64,000 nucleotides of DNA from Schistosoma haematobium (taxonomy: Eukaryota > Platyhelminthes > Trematoda > Strigeidida > Schistosomatidae): positions 26,119,116-26,183,115 of the forward strand of contig NC_067196.1 of NCBI RefSeq assembly GCF_000699445.3, written 5' to 3'. Under the pieces are notes generated by a model. That model saw nothing but the letters and a program-made list of their open reading frames with translations. It was not told where the DNA came from and ran no database searches. A program made the position numbers and the translations under genes. This document shows positions 38,002 to 51,441 of this stretch, piece by piece; positions within the stretch are counted from its first letter, which is position 1, and each line of letters starts with the position of its first letter.

Positions 38002-40215
38002 TCAAAAAACCCATTTAATAATGAAATCTTTAGATAGTGTAATATGATCTTGACTATTTAGTTGACAAGTTTGCTCATTATGGTGATATGTAAATTTCAC
38101 TGGATTATTGTTCAACATAATTTCACTGGGGATTTTACCGAGACCAACAATGAAAATCAGTTTAAGGTCCAATTCCTGAAAATCAATTTTCTCTAAACTT
38201 TCAACACTCGAAGGTGTAGAAGTCACTGTTAAAGTACGATCACGTACTTCAAATTTCACATGTACATAATTTAAATTAGCATCATCTCCATTATCCCAGA
38301 ATAATTCACCCGATGCTGTGATTCTCTGTCCAGCAGCACTACTTCCATCATCAGTTGAAGACAAGATCACAAATAAACCAAATCCCTTCTTACGAGCGAT
38401 ATCTGTTGTTTCAGCAGAAACTTGTATTGGAACTATACACCCACAACGAATAGAAATCGGAATGACATTCAGAGGTGCATCGAAGTATTTCCATGTACCT
38501 CGACTGAAATACCGTTTGCCAGCGGATAGTTCAATCCATTCTCCTGATGGAACGTAACCCTCAACGAATGTCCGACCCTCATCTAGCACTGGAGTAACCA
38601 AAATACACGATCCGAGCATGAATTGTGAATCGACTTTATGTGTGGCCAAGTCTTCAGGGAACTCGAATGCGAGAGCACGAGCCACAGTTGTTCCATTTAA
38701 GTACGATCTATAAAATAAAGTGTATATATACGGTAGTAAGTGGTATCTTATACGGAAAACCTGTTTTATAGCTTCAATCGTTTCTTCAGTCCAATGTGCA
38801 GGGTCTTGATTGTTTGAACCATATGCATTATGATTTCGAGCGAAAGGATAAAAAGCACCTAACTGACTCCACCGCACACACAGTTCTTCTGTTGTATTTC
38901 CTGTAAATCCACATATATCAGCACCAACCATCGGAATGCCAAACATATTAAAGTTAATGATTTGAACCACAGACGTTTTCAAACTATCCCAATTCGATAA
39001 AACATCTCCTGTCCAGTGAGTGGCATACAAACCTGAACCTGCAAAGCTTGAACGTGTCAATATGAAAGGTCGTTTATCGGGAAACATTCGAGTCAAAACA
39101 TTGTGCGTTACACGTGCCATATCATAACCATACATATTATGCAAATTATAGTGTGTTGTGTTGTAATGTAAGGCTGATGGACAGATTGTCTTGTCGTATA
39201 ATGAGTTTCCAAGAATTTTTGGCACAAAAGGAGGATTGTCAAGCGTATTCGATAATGAACAACCACTGAGTGAACCACAATCGAAATTGGCCGGTTCGTT
39301 CATGTCTATCCACAAACCGTCGAAGTTAATCACTTTGTGGAAATCAGACGTCGACTTGAACCACCAATCCTCAGCAGACGGATGTGAGAAATCCGGGAAA
39401 ACTGTTTCCCCTGGCCACACCGTACCTAGAATCGGTGTCCCAGTTCGACTATCATTAATGAAAATACCGAGTCTCATACCATCCTCATATGGACGATATC
39501 CGGGACCACCTTTTGTGCTAATAGCTGGATCTACGATCAACACTGTTCTCATACTATAATTCTTGCGTAGAACATCCCTAACAAAAACATCCATTCCACC
39601 AAATCGTTTCGTGTCCACTGACCAAATTTTGTATGCATCCATATAATCGATGTCAAACCACTGAGCATCTATCGGAATTCCAGCTTCCATATTTCGCTTG
39701 AGGACTTCTTTGGCTTCATCCAGATTTTTTATTCCATATCTACAGATATGAAATCCGAGTGACCAGTATGGGGGTATCGTTGGATGACCGATAAGATCAT
39801 AATATTGATTTATTACATCTAGTGGTTTCGGTCCAGTGAACACGAAGAAATCTAATATTCCACCAATGGTTCTATATGTGATGGCTGGTAGAGGTGTTAT
39901 TGCTACTTCTTGTGCGTTGCTGTTTAAAAAGAAGATTCCAAATGCAGTGCCATCATACTTTAAACCCATGAAGAAATTGTGAGTTCCATAAAGATTTAAA
40001 TTTGGTTGAGGTATCGCATCATGTGACCATAATCCTAAGCGCATCCACTTGCTTAATGGATTTGGAAATACTTTCTCGAACTCTCCAGGACCAAAGCCTT
40101 TTTGTGCATATACACGGAATGTTATTTGTAAGAACTGATTTGAAATAATTAGAGATGAAGAAAGTGTACCCGTTGATTCCAGAATCACATCTTGTTTATG
40201 ATTGTTTCGCATAAT
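38002..40215 (-). CDS. GH31 alpha-glucosidase gene B, exon 2 (catalytic domain, to stop codon)
   Basis: This is the paralogue of the 7420-9633 exon and exactly the same length (2,214 bp, 737 residues plus stop). An AG acceptor (40216-40217) precedes ATT, so the ATG at 40212 is internal rather than the true start. It carries all the GH31 landmarks: GFHICRYG, DIDYMD, WIDMNEPANF with the nucleophile at Asp475 of the spliced protein, HWTGD with the acid/base at Asp575, GADICGF and RNHN. The N-terminal 80 or so residues, a segment after RNHN and the last 60 residues differ clearly from gene A, while the intervening blocks are identical in DNA. No stop or frameshift is present, so two functional isoenzymes are inferred. 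An RTE insertion ends about 1 kb beyond the stop codon. Confidence 0.95.
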   Translation of the reverse strand: MMRNNHKQDVILESTGTLSSSLIISNQFLQITFRVYAQKGFGPGEFEKVFPNPLSKWMRLGLWSHDAIPQPNLNLYGTHNFFMGLKYDGTAFGIFFLNSNAQEVAITPLPAITYRTIGGILDFFVFTGPKPLDVINQYYDLIGHPTIPPYWSLGFHICRYGIKNLDEAKEVLKRNMEAGIPIDAQWFDIDYMDAYKIWSVDTKRFGGMDVFVRDVLRKNYSMRTVLIVDPAISTKGGPGYRPYEDGMRLGIFINDSRTGTPILGTVWPGETVFPDFSHPSAEDWWFKSTSDFHKVINFDGLWIDMNEPANFDCGSLSGCSLSNTLDNPPFVPKILGNSLYDKTICPSALHYNTTHYNLHNMYGYDMARVTHNVLTRMFPDKRPFILTRSSFAGSGLYATHWTGDVLSNWDSLKTSVVQIINFNMFGIPMVGADICGFTGNTTEELCVRWSQLGAFYPFARNHNAYGSNNQDPAHWTEETIEAIKQVFRIRYHLLPYIYTLFYRSYLNGTTVARALAFEFPEDLATHKVDSQFMLGSCILVTPVLDEGRTFVEGYVPSGEWIELSAGKRYFSRGTWKYFDAPLNVIPISIRCGCIVPIQVSAETTDIARKKGFGLFVILSSTDDGSSAAGQRITASGELFWDNGDDANLNYVHVKFEVRDRTLTVTSTPSSVESLEKIDFQELDLKLIFIVGLGKIPSEIMLNNNPVKFTYHHNEQTCQLNSQDHITLSKDFIIKWVF

Positions 40216-40485
40216 CTATAGTGATATATTTGTAAAGAAAATGAAGTAAAACAACATTAATCTTATAATGATTTAGATAATATCATTTTAATTTTTCATT
40301 CATTGTATTCATGAATTAATAATTCATAGAAGTTTTGCAAGTAGTATGAAATTTCCTGTGTAATTTTACTACCATTTTTTTATTTGTACATGGTATATTT
40401 GAATTCTAATTGCACTGAAGTATTGTTTTCTTTATTGGTGTTAAGGAATCGAATAGTAAATATACATTTTGTTCTATCCCTATCA

Positions 40486-40679
40486 GTATAAAAATTGTAT
40501 TCCTGACGTTTCTTGACTTGGTGTAAGCCACTTCTTCAGAGTAAATAAATAACCGAATGAAATTAACACAAGTTTAAATTGTGCTATTTACACTAGTGTT
40601 AATTTCATTCGGTTGTTTATTTACTCTGAAGAAGTGGCTTACACCAAGTCAAGAAACGTCAGGAATACAATTTTTATAC
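40486..40679. repeat. Fold-back element with 84-bp arms
   Basis: Arms 40486-40569 and 40596-40679 are reverse complements with one mismatch around a 26-bp spacer. It lies about 270 bp upstream of the gene B exon 2 acceptor, within the intron, and would form a long hairpin in the pre-mRNA. Confidence 0.95.
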
Positions 40680-41179
40680 TCATTGCGATATAACAAAAAT
40701 ATATTTATTATTAACTTTTTACCCAATGTTTAATTCATTTGAAACTGACAAGTCCAACCTTGGCATTAATACGTATTAGGAATCGAATGTTCAACAGACT
40801 TATTATTTTTTAAATAAAAGCAAATTGTATTCCGAATATGAATAGACACTGTTAACATTAATCATACAATAGGGAATACTTGTCACTTATATTTGCATTA
40901 CTTACTTAAATGTATAGATTATGTTACTCTGTACTGCTGTTTAGATAAATAATTAAACTTCACAATACTGATGATCGATAAATGACTTCAGTCGAAATCA
41001 TATTCTGATGTACAAGAAATTTCGTCTAAATTTGGATGAAAAGTTTCACAGTAATTGGAGCCGATGTAATCTAAGACATTAAGGGGAAAAATTATACTTT
41101 TAAAAATCTTAGCGACCGAACTTTAAGTAAATTCAACGTTTTGCTCGGTAGTATGCTTCAAGCCTTTTCAAGGAAACAT

Positions 41180-41466
41180 AACAAAATTTTGTATTTGATA
41201 TCAAATGTGACTGTAATGGTACGTGCACAGGCGAGACATCACGGCAGTTGAACATAAGGTTGAAGGAACACAAACTTTGCTTGAGGAAGATCCCTAAATC
41301 CTCTGGAGTCTTGAAAAAACTAGGAAACAAGTCAGCGATAGCGTTTCACTTAACAGAGTCTGGATATACAATTGATTTCAATGGGACAAGAATCCTCCAA
41401 AAATGTTTTAGTTCATACAAAGAGAGACTAACAGCTGAAGCATTACACACATGGGCAGATCCATAA
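41180..41466 (+). pseudogene. Penelope-like element GIY-YIG endonuclease fragment
   Basis: An open frame reads CDCNGTCTGETSRQLNIRLKEH, then SAIAFHL.ESGY.IDF...RIL and LTAEALH. This is the pattern of the C-terminal GIY-YIG domain of Penelope-like elements (cysteine pair, G.T.R.L..R..EH, SA...H, E). The RT part is absent. The apparent start at 41248 is TTG and internal to the domain. Confidence 0.75.
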
Positions 41467-42130
41467 AGTTTTAATAAGAGAGATGGAATACAATTAGCTC
41501 TTTCATGGCAATTAAAAATTGATAATTAAACCTGAACTACTTGTTACATTTTACTTTATTTAGTCCATCACTTATCATGTGAAGAACAACGATTATTTTC
41601 ATTTGTTCTTATCAGTTCTTTTATCTGAATATTTAATGAATAATTAGCTTGATCAACACAATAACACTAACTTCTTTGTTGACTTATCTTCATTTTATGT
41701 ATGCTGTAACATGTTTGACTCATGTCATATAAAAATTGTTTGATTTCATCCAAAGTCACTGATTAGAGGGAATATATTATCAATGTAATTTTTCTCACAT
41801 CAGATCCACTTAAACATGCATACGACTGTTATCCTAACATGAATTTTCTCTACTTCTTACACCAAATATTTCATTCGCACTACATTGAATCTAACTTTCA
41901 ACTTTGCTGTCATGATTGAACGACTTGTTTAGAATACAATTAACCAGAGAACAATATATTAAAAAATTAAAAAGAGACTATTGTGTTTTCATTCATTGAA
42001 TCAACTTATATTTTGCGTGAATAAGTCTTACATAACATCGAAGATTAAAACATGAAATAACTTACATTTCAGTAAAACAGTTCTATATTTGTAAGGAAAT
42101 TATCAACTTAAGTCCATTTTTATTTACTTA

Positions 42131-42620
42131 TTTAAACACAGATATATTGTTACAAAGGGTCACCGAGTACATATGCACCACACAAGTCACTTGGTTTGTG
42201 TGCGGGCTGTGATACTGCCCGGGTGCCCAGAAAGAAGCAGGTGGTTTTCTTAGGAGGCCACACTTGGGGCCTTCTACCTAAAGGTTTAATCCACAAAGCG
42301 GTGGAGCAACGTCAGAAGATACAGTCCCATGGTAGCCGGTGACCAATAATTAGTTCATACTCCATTTGTTTCCTTAGGATCCTGGAGCCCATGTGCACTA
42401 TTGGTTTGTGATTAGGGTTTTCCAACTCCCCTAGGTGGATCCTCCGCATCCACCAACCTGGTTAAAGCGCCAGATATTCGCTTTTCGTTCTCTCAACTTC
42501 GTAAACAGCACCCTCGCCATGAAAACGCAGTGAATAGGACTTTCCTGGCAGTGGCTGTGTATGTGTGACCATGTGAGAGCAATTCGAGAGAGAGAGTGGA
42601 CTCCGTCCACTCTCTGACGT
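42131..42620 (+). repeat. Dispersed repeat, copy 2 (longer)
   Basis: Positions 42131-42320 match 1345-1545. The GC-richer sequence continues to about 42615, where a short inverted repeat (gtggactccgtccac) occurs. Probably part of a transposon that I cannot classify. Confidence 0.55.
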
Positions 42621-44764
42621 ACCAGGACATTTGTTTCACTATTATTTTTTTAAAGGAATTACATTTTAGGTAGCCCTGTACAGTCGTTTTCAATGTGATA
42701 AATCAATTTGAGCATAGTTGTTCATTAGTTGGTTCAAAAATAATGAACATGAGGTCATGAACAATATAGATGAAAGGCTTAAAATAGACTACCTATAAAG
42801 TGAACGAATACAAACAAATAAAATATGTTCGTTAATTTAGTGGTGCTATATGGACTTTTGTTTTTATTCAAAAACTAAATATAATCGAAGCAAATAGCCT
42901 ATCATGAACAAGTCTTATCTAACCAGATTTCAAATGATACTAAAACAGATCTTATTAATAATGTTTCATGGGGTTACTGGCACAATAGTTCCTACGGGAA
43001 ATTTCATTAATTGACTAGTTTTGTTTCTACTGTTGTAGTAAATCATCAGTACTTTCTTGACTTGAATTTTTAGAGTACATACTAGCAAAGTCAATAAAAT
43101 GCTGAGTAGATGATAAGAGATATGTATTAGCGTATAAAGGTTCCGAAACAATTAAGTTATTGAGCAACGTGCATGTACAAGTAGTTGTATAAGACTTAGT
43201 TTGATTTTCCAACAGAAAGGATCTATAAGAACCGATATTTGAATAGCCACCAATGTGATGCTCTATAGTTCCTAATGGTGATTAGATTCTATAGAGCGAT
43301 TTGTGGTGTGACTGTTACTCCAAGTGACTTGAGATTACATTAGATTATATTAGATGTTTGGCGATAATCAACAATAGACAAGAAATTCTACCTCTAAATA
43401 TCATGAAAAATCGCTTCACTAACGATGCCTATACCATAATACCATAACATCAGTCCGTGACCTGTTGATCTGATTAACAAACTATAGTAAATTCTTAAGG
43501 TTAAGTGTATTAATTCACCTAACAGTATGCATAGCACTACTCATTAACAGCTTTCAATAATAATAAACTCATCAATTATCTAATTTAAACAGAAAATTAT
43601 ACATAGTTTATTTGTTATAACACTTTCCAGTGTTATATTTTAATCATAGAATACTTATCTGATAAACATAATGTTAATTGTACTACTTTTGAGAAGTGGC
43701 ATCATTACATAAATTGTTTTTGAAATAGACTTTTTCGAAAAGATTGTTCTTTTTTGTCATTTTATCTGTCTATACTAAAACTAATTTGATGTGATACATA
43801 TCAATATGTCAGTAAAATAAGTTAACTGATGCCATTTCCTTTTAGTTAATTAGAAATTATAAGGAAATTATTAATTGGTTTCAATCTGAATGTGAAAACA
43901 GATTACATTTTGGGAACTAATAAAACAAAACAACGGTAAGTTGTCTCGCCTAAGTTTTAAACTCATTAGTAGTGCCAGCCCACAGCCATACACACAACGG
44001 AACACATATTAGACAAAGACAATACAAAAGTAATATTTCATTTCTTCATATATGGTTGGGTTAGTGAGTTTTCGTTTAGATCCCTGTCGAGTTGACTCTG
44101 AATTTCATGATATCTCATTGCTGAGCAGTTAGAATGAAATATCTTTCCAGATGGGGACTGGGACTCTCATTTCTCCAAATGGTAGGGGAAGAAAATTTGT
44201 GAACTACTGAGGCAATCCCTTGTGATTTTCTCAGTAATTAGGTACGTAATAAATTGTAAACACATGAACTAATAAGTGCACGCGGTAAGCAAACAAAATT
44301 AATTAATTAAAACGAATATAAAACAGGAAAATTTATTGGAAAAACTGCAAGTTTGAATAAATAATGGCCCAAGCAGTTTGAGTAGGCTGTCTTATAATCA
44401 CTATAGTACACGTTTGAGCATTGTACGGAAATTACTTATTTCTGTCTAAGAATATTTATCCTACTACTTCTTATGTTATTTGCCCAGACAACTATATTCT
44501 AGTTCTAAACAGATTAATATATTTGTAATATCCCAATGAGTAGAAAGATTAGATTTTCTGGGATTTTACTAAGATATTAAGTTATTTATAACAATCTATC
44601 CAACGCTCGATTTATTCGAAATCATCAAGTCAAACCTTGATAATGATACCTATATTCTAGTTCGTTCAAATTGTATGTTCTTCTCATTCTTATCCACTCA
44701 GACAATCAATCATGAGATCGTGGATCATATGATCACTTTAATGAGTAGAAATACGAACCGTAAA

Positions 44765-44895
44765 GAAACCTGGAAGCACTGGACGATCCTAGGATGAAAT
44801 GGCCGTCCAGTGCTTCCAAGTTTCCAATGGTGGTCTAACACTGATTGATTCATAATCTAAATCAAAAACTCAACAATCTGCACAACCCCATACTG
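44765..44895 (+). mobile_element. Fold-back hammerhead SINE remnant
   Basis: CCTGGAAGCACTGGACG is followed within about 20 bp by its reverse complement CGTCCAGTGCTTCCA, then the family tail. The hammerhead core between them is deleted. Same design as 28632-28845. Confidence 0.6.
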
Positions 44896-47304
44896 AAAAA
44901 AGTAATATCATAATAACGGTTGTATGTCAATGATTTGGGAGTGATCGTCAATAAACTTAAATTAAGAGTATTTTGTTGACTGTCTCCAATCCCATATAAT
45001 CAAAAATGTCCAATAGAGTTTTATATCACTTGGGCTATTGGCCAGATTTCAATTTAATTGATGCTTTCAACTATACCGCATTACTGTAGTGCCCACTGAA
45101 TGAAAAATTAGTATAATAAGTGTTACTTAACTACAAACCATATATGTCTTAACTTAGAAAGTGTAGATAATCGGATGAAGATAAACCTATATTTTTGTAA
45201 AACATTTTATTAATTTGTGAATATGATTATTGGCCTGTTTTCTTTATAATTCACAGTAAGTCTATGTGAAATTAGTAATTAAATTTCCCAACAGACTGTT
45301 ATCAACTGACAAATCACTGAAAACTAGGGGGAAATGAAGCACTCTAGAATGACTCATGTTTAAAAATTTTTGGTAATATGAATATACAATTCTACATAGA
45401 AAAAGAACTAGTATCGTTAGATCAAGTTTCCTAAGCTAGTAAGCTTTTACTGGTCAGATAATATGTATGGTAGTCAAACACATCCATCCTCTCAATTTCT
45501 TCAGTCAGATGGTAGAGCCAATACATGTTTAGGCAGCATATAGGATACATGTATTTTATTGTATCGATTATCACCTATTTCTGTTTAAGTCAGCATTACT
45601 GAGTCGAATAAACTGTCATTTATACGGTGATTTTATTCTAATATCCTTACTATTAATTATGTGAAACCAGTGTTATATCACGAAGTTTTGCGAGGAGCAC
45701 TATTGAGTAGATTGAAGTTCAGTAATATATATCTTCAATTTCACCCACTGATGTTATGAAATTTTTACTCGGTCAGTTAATATTTCATTTCAAACCTGAT
45801 TAAATTCATATTTAATTGATTCCTGTAAATTTCATAAACTTGATATAGAAATCAGGTACTAGTGAGCCCATGTGGAGTTATAGTAATATTAGAAGTCAGA
45901 AAACTTGGAAAACTTTCTGAAAAAAACGTCTTACAGTTTACTTTTTCGGAGACCATTTATTGTACAAAGAAATCATAATTGAAGTTTTAGGAAGATCTAA
46001 ATTGAAGAAGACCTCGGTTCAACAATTTTCGCGTTACCTTCCCAACTTTCTGCCAAACTTGCTAAGAAAAACAATAATGAATCAAGTCTTATTCGGATGA
46101 GAATTAATCAGTCAGTTAAATACTACCTCATTTATTTCCTGAATCTAAACTAGGTTGAATGAGATAGAATGAGAAAATAATACAAATTCTATTGAGATAT
46201 AAACTTTTTTTTCAACTTCAATTATCAAATTCGTGTGGAAAAATTGGTCTGCCAACCAAAGGCAAGTCAGACAACGTGGTCAGCAATTTTATTGTTATTA
46301 TTATTATTACTTAAGATTAGTCATTGTTATATAGGACTAATCCTGGGATAGAATAAGGAATTTTTTGGTGAGGTCATAAAGTCTGAAATGCAATAACTTG
46401 ACCTATTCGATTACTGACATGTTATTACTTTAAAATAATCGAACAGTTCAATGTACAGGGTGTTATTCCTTTTTACTATACTTGATAGTTTACGGAGTTT
46501 GTTTTCATTCTACCTGATGATAACTGTCATTCATAGAAGATTATTCATTCTATTAGTAGTTAGTTTACTTATCTAGAACTGAACAATAACATCAACAACA
46601 ACCCATCTATCGCGTTTACGTTACGAAAATATCTCATTGAGAAACAGAGTGTTATTATAAAGAGTAGATATTCTTCGCTCTATTACATGTTACGTCATTG
46701 CAAAATCTTGTGTGACAATATCAACAGTCAGAATGATCAGACTTTTCGTTGCCTATTTTTCAGTAAACGTTCCTATTTTAGATTTGTTTTAACTGAATAA
46801 TATTAACTGTATGTATCTTTATAAAATGTTTACAATTTATTAAGAGGTCGACTAGTATTGTCAGCAATTATTTCTACTTAAAGTAGACGCTGACAGTAAT
46901 CGTCACAAGAATAATGAAAGCATCAAAATCAAAGTGTTTACCTTAGACCGTGGGAAACAAACAAAATTATCCTATTGGGTTAGAAGTCACCCATATCATT
47001 TCAGTTTACTGTGTCTTAGTTACTTACGATCATTTCTCATGAAGTTAATAATCACCACCACTACGAAACAACTAATATTAGATAACAGGCTTTTTATTTT
47101 TAGATGAATTAAACAAATAATTTCTTAAATTCACTTGATAATGTGTGTTTGGATCTTCCCATTGATGTTTGGGACTGCAATTGATCAGTCTCTTATTGGC
47201 ATATGTGCATACTGTGCGTTTTGACTCGATATTACCATAATTCACAATCATTATATGTAGAGATGGATAGTGGCTAACAGCGAATAAACAATACCAAGTG
47301 AATT

Positions 47305-47495
47305 CAAACTTCACCTCACTGCACAAGTAAGTGGCTATCTGGACTCAGTAGCTAAGTAGATGACGCGAAGGTGTTTGAAGCGAACGATATTGAGTTCAAA
47401 CCCCAGAGTGAACATCAACTCAGGTGTAGGTACATCCCAAATAGGACGAAACGCGTGTCCTGGATTCCACTGCTAGCCATTATCCATCTTTGCAA
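47305..47495 (+). mobile_element. Sm-alpha-like hammerhead SINE with deleted core
   Basis: The tRNA-like head (47330-47410) is followed by GGACGAAACGCGTGTC and CTGGATTCC. The CTGATGA core and part of stem I are missing just before 'tcccaaatagg', so no ribozyme can form. Confidence 0.7.
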
Positions 47496-47815
47496 ATAAT
47501 TTCTTGCCTAATTTATGTTTGAAATTAGTTACGAATTAATGTATAGGTTTTTATAACTTCAGATGAAATATCTTATATACTGTGGTCATATATATGTGCG
47601 TTGATAGTATACTTTAGAAAATAAGAAATACACCTAGCATAATTATTTTAAAACATTCTTTATGAACTAACATTATACAAAAGAAAATAGCATTAGAGAA
47701 TATAATGATCTTATCAACCTTTGTTCACTTAGAATGTTGAATAATGAGGTTTAAACTAAATCATAGACTATTGAAGAAAACCAAAAGAATACCGATCTAT
47801 TGTCTTTTATATACT

Positions 47816-48155
47816 TGCAGTGACCTACTTTTATCAAGAGAACGCGATTGGTTTAATGGAAACAATTATTATTATAACCAATTGTACCAGTGATTGTTTT
47901 ATTGTACTAAAGACCTTCTTCCTTCCTTTGATTGTGACCTTGCACGAATTCGGTTACACTCAGTAACCACAGTTGTACTCCTTTGGCACGATCTCGGTAT
48001 TTTTTCGATACCACGAGATCGCCAACAAATACATTTCAACTACAGCCATCAACTGTCTTCTGATATTTGGCCTATGGGGGATCTTATGGGTTAACTGGCA
48101 CGTAGTCTTCCTGTAGTGGTGATCATAGTCAACTACGACTCGACGCCACACCACA
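47816..48155 (+). mobile_element. Solo LTR, copy 2 of the 0.36-kb family
   Basis: 340 bp from TGCAGTGACC to CACCACA with a perfect 4-bp target duplication TACT (47812-47815 and 48156-48159). Reverse-orientation relative of 25698-26055. The internal hairpin (about 47993-48026) is conserved exactly. The ends and duplication fit a Gypsy-like solo LTR. Confidence 0.75.
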
Positions 48156-48562
48156 TACTTATCTAGGATTCTTTAGTAGTTCTTAAAAGCTATTCCACTT
48201 CAGACTAAATCCATAGAGTTTCTATTTTATGATGAACATAATCTTATTGAACTAGTCAATTATTATTCAATAATTCATCCATTTTATTTCCAATTGATAA
48301 GTAGTATCTCGTAAGTAATATATGATATCTTCAATAAAGAAATGTGATCAGCTTCAAATCTGACTTATCTTACAGATTGTATTTTCTTATCAGAATTTTG
48401 AAATGTTTACTTATAAGTAATAAAATGATTGTTCATTAGTTGTTTATAAATTCATTGTTTTTACTGATTATATTTCTATTCTACAATAAATTTTAATTTG
48501 TGAACGAAATACAACAAAACGAACCGGTAGATAACATAGGCAACAAGTCAATATTTGCTCTT

Positions 48563-48712
<150 letters not shown>

Positions 48713-49910
48713 TATCTTATTGTAATTAATATTAATGATGAATAATGATTTATTCATTAGATATTATGAATGAATAATTAAATTAAACTGACAAATGAAA
48801 AATACACATAATAATGAAAAGTTTATGTAAGAACAAGAAATCATGTTGCTAAAATCTGCCTCTTTCATGTTTAGGATTCATTTAGTTCCACACTGTCCTA
48901 TCCTTTGTAAACAAGTCAATCGCTACTATGGAACACACAAAATGAGAATTTGATGTCATTAATTAGAATTTTTCAAATATTACTCATACCGATTGAAGAC
49001 ATAGAAGATATACATAATAAAGAGTTCTGAATACTTAATTAATTTGTATTAATATTCGAATTAGCATAAGTAAAGTGTTCAACATTATGTATGTGATATA
49101 TCAGTCAGTCTGTCCATAGATTTAGTTTTTACAGAATTAAAGGGCTAGTATTCATTTTAGTTTACTAAAACCTCTTCATTTAGAAAACATTTTTGTGATC
49201 AATTTTTTCAGCCTTGTTTACTGATACAATTTAAGTTTTCACTTAAACATATTACTGAAAGAAATGCACCAAACATTATTATTCGGAAAATATCTCGTGA
49301 ATTAACATTATACAGAAAGTAACTAATCAGAATTAAAAAACTAATGGAAACCAGAAAACACTGTTCAGCTTCTACGTCGTAATATGGGGGTTCTCATCAT
49401 TGTGCTTGCATAACCCTACTGGAACCGAATCCAGGACTAGATATTTTTGGTCTCAGACCTTGGTGATACCATGAGTTTGGAAAGCTGAAAATTCCCCCTC
49501 ATTAATAAGACACATCTACCCAATGTTGCTTCGTTTTCAATAGTTGTCTAGTTTTGATCAATTTGGATTGCAAGCTATATTTAGATTAAGTAATATGTTG
49601 CAGTCTCTCACTTTGATAATAATGAGTTCCTCACTGGCGATCAACTATAACAAGAATTTCTAGAGTTCTAGTGGAAAGCTGTAACTATTTTAGTTCATTC
49701 ATGTTTAAAGTGAGTGGTATTAGCTAATAGCACCCTATTATTGCGTGTTACAACATGAGTTGTGAAATATAACAGAAATATAAGGTGATATAAAGCTTAG
49801 TTTTGAAATAATTGTATTGATCTATGGAAATATACTCAATCTAATGAATAATTTTTAGTTTCATTTTTTTCTAATCCTAATTACATTTTTTTAAAAAGTT
49901 ATATTAGAAT

Positions 49911-50334
49911 CGATAGCATTCGATGTGCACTAATAAGGACTAGACAAGCATGACATTGATCACCACCCAGTGATCAATCAATTGTGATTACATCTCAGTC
50001 CTACTGGAGGTCAGTCGCGGCTCGGATAGCTCAGTGGTAACGTCTCTGACTGTGAAGCTGGGTGATACGAGATCGAATCCGCCAGGGAGCACCAGTTCCC
50101 TCAATATTACAGGTACACCTTGCTGACGAGTGCCAAGTATCACGAAACCCGGGTCCAGGGTTTCCTGTTGACTACCTCCAACCACCATCTAAATCTCAAT
50201 ATATAGTGTTCGCAATGTCGAGTCACCTAGACTGGTGGCCACATTGCAACATGATCGGTAGCATTCGATCTGCACTAATAAGGACTAGACAAGCATGACA
50301 TTGATCACCACTCAGTGATCAATTGTGATTAGAA
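49911..50334 (+). mobile_element. Hammerhead SINE, full unit preceded by a partial unit
   Basis: A complete unit has a tRNA-like head (ggatagctcagtggtaac from about 50023; B box gatcgaatcc at 50071), a hammerhead at 50117-50161 and a 3' tail to about 50334. The last roughly 80 bp of that tail also occur directly before the unit (49911-49990), so this is a head-to-tail array of a truncated and a full monomer. Confidence 0.75.
50117..50161 (+). ncRNA. Type I hammerhead ribozyme, core intact
   Basis: Stem I is ACCTTG (50117-50122) with CAGGGT (50156-50161), six pairs including one wobble. The core is CTGACGA (50123-50129), which fits CUGANGA. Stem II is GTGCCAAGTATCAC with three closing pairs, and GAAA is at 50144-50147. 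The minimal palindromic stem III is ACCCGGGT, and the cleavage triplet GTC ends at 50155. All invariant residues are present. The tiny stem III is as in schistosome satellite hammerheads. Confidence 0.65.
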
Positions 50335-50449
50335 TCTTTTCATTGACAAATTTTTTTTACTGAAAGTTTACTCATTAAAGTAACACAATCAATCTTAAAG
50401 AAAAGACAATTTATCAAAATGAGATGTTTTTTTGAATTGATATCACACA

Positions 50450-50540
50450 ATAGGACAAAACAACCGTCCATTACTTCCAAGCTTTCCATAGTGGTCTAGC
50501 TTTAATTGACTCATAATCTCAACTATTAAAATTAATATTA
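50450..50540 (+). mobile_element. SINE tail fragment
   Basis: Degenerate version of the tail after the CGGCCGTC-type hammerhead, starting at 'aggacaaaacaaccgtcca'. Confidence 0.55.
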
Positions 50541-50825
50541 TTATTACTATTATTATTATTATTAATTGGATAACATAGAATACTTTTTCACTTGTGCAAT
50601 TTACCTAGAAACACATAAAATCAATATAAATCGATTAAAATAGGTGTAATAAAAAAAAACAAAAAAAAAACAGAAAGAAAGGAATTTAAAAAAGTTCTTT
50701 TCCTATTGAATTCACCATATATAAAGTTTATAACTACATTCATCTACATTAAAAATATGATTTGTTTCGACAAGATAATTAACTTTAAGAAAAGAAATCA
50801 TATTATTTGCAAAAAGAATAATTTA

Positions 50826-51441
<616 letters not shown>

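Noticed and set aside
40212..40212. ATG at the head of gene B exon 2 as the true start
   Set aside because: It would drop the signal peptide and trefoil. Gene A has Ile at this site, and an acceptor lies one codon upstream.
50023..50090. Possible functional tRNA gene
   Set aside because: A and B boxes are present but the cloverleaf is poor and the sequence runs straight into a SINE body with a hammerhead. The same applies to 18500, 29990, 33500 and 54240.
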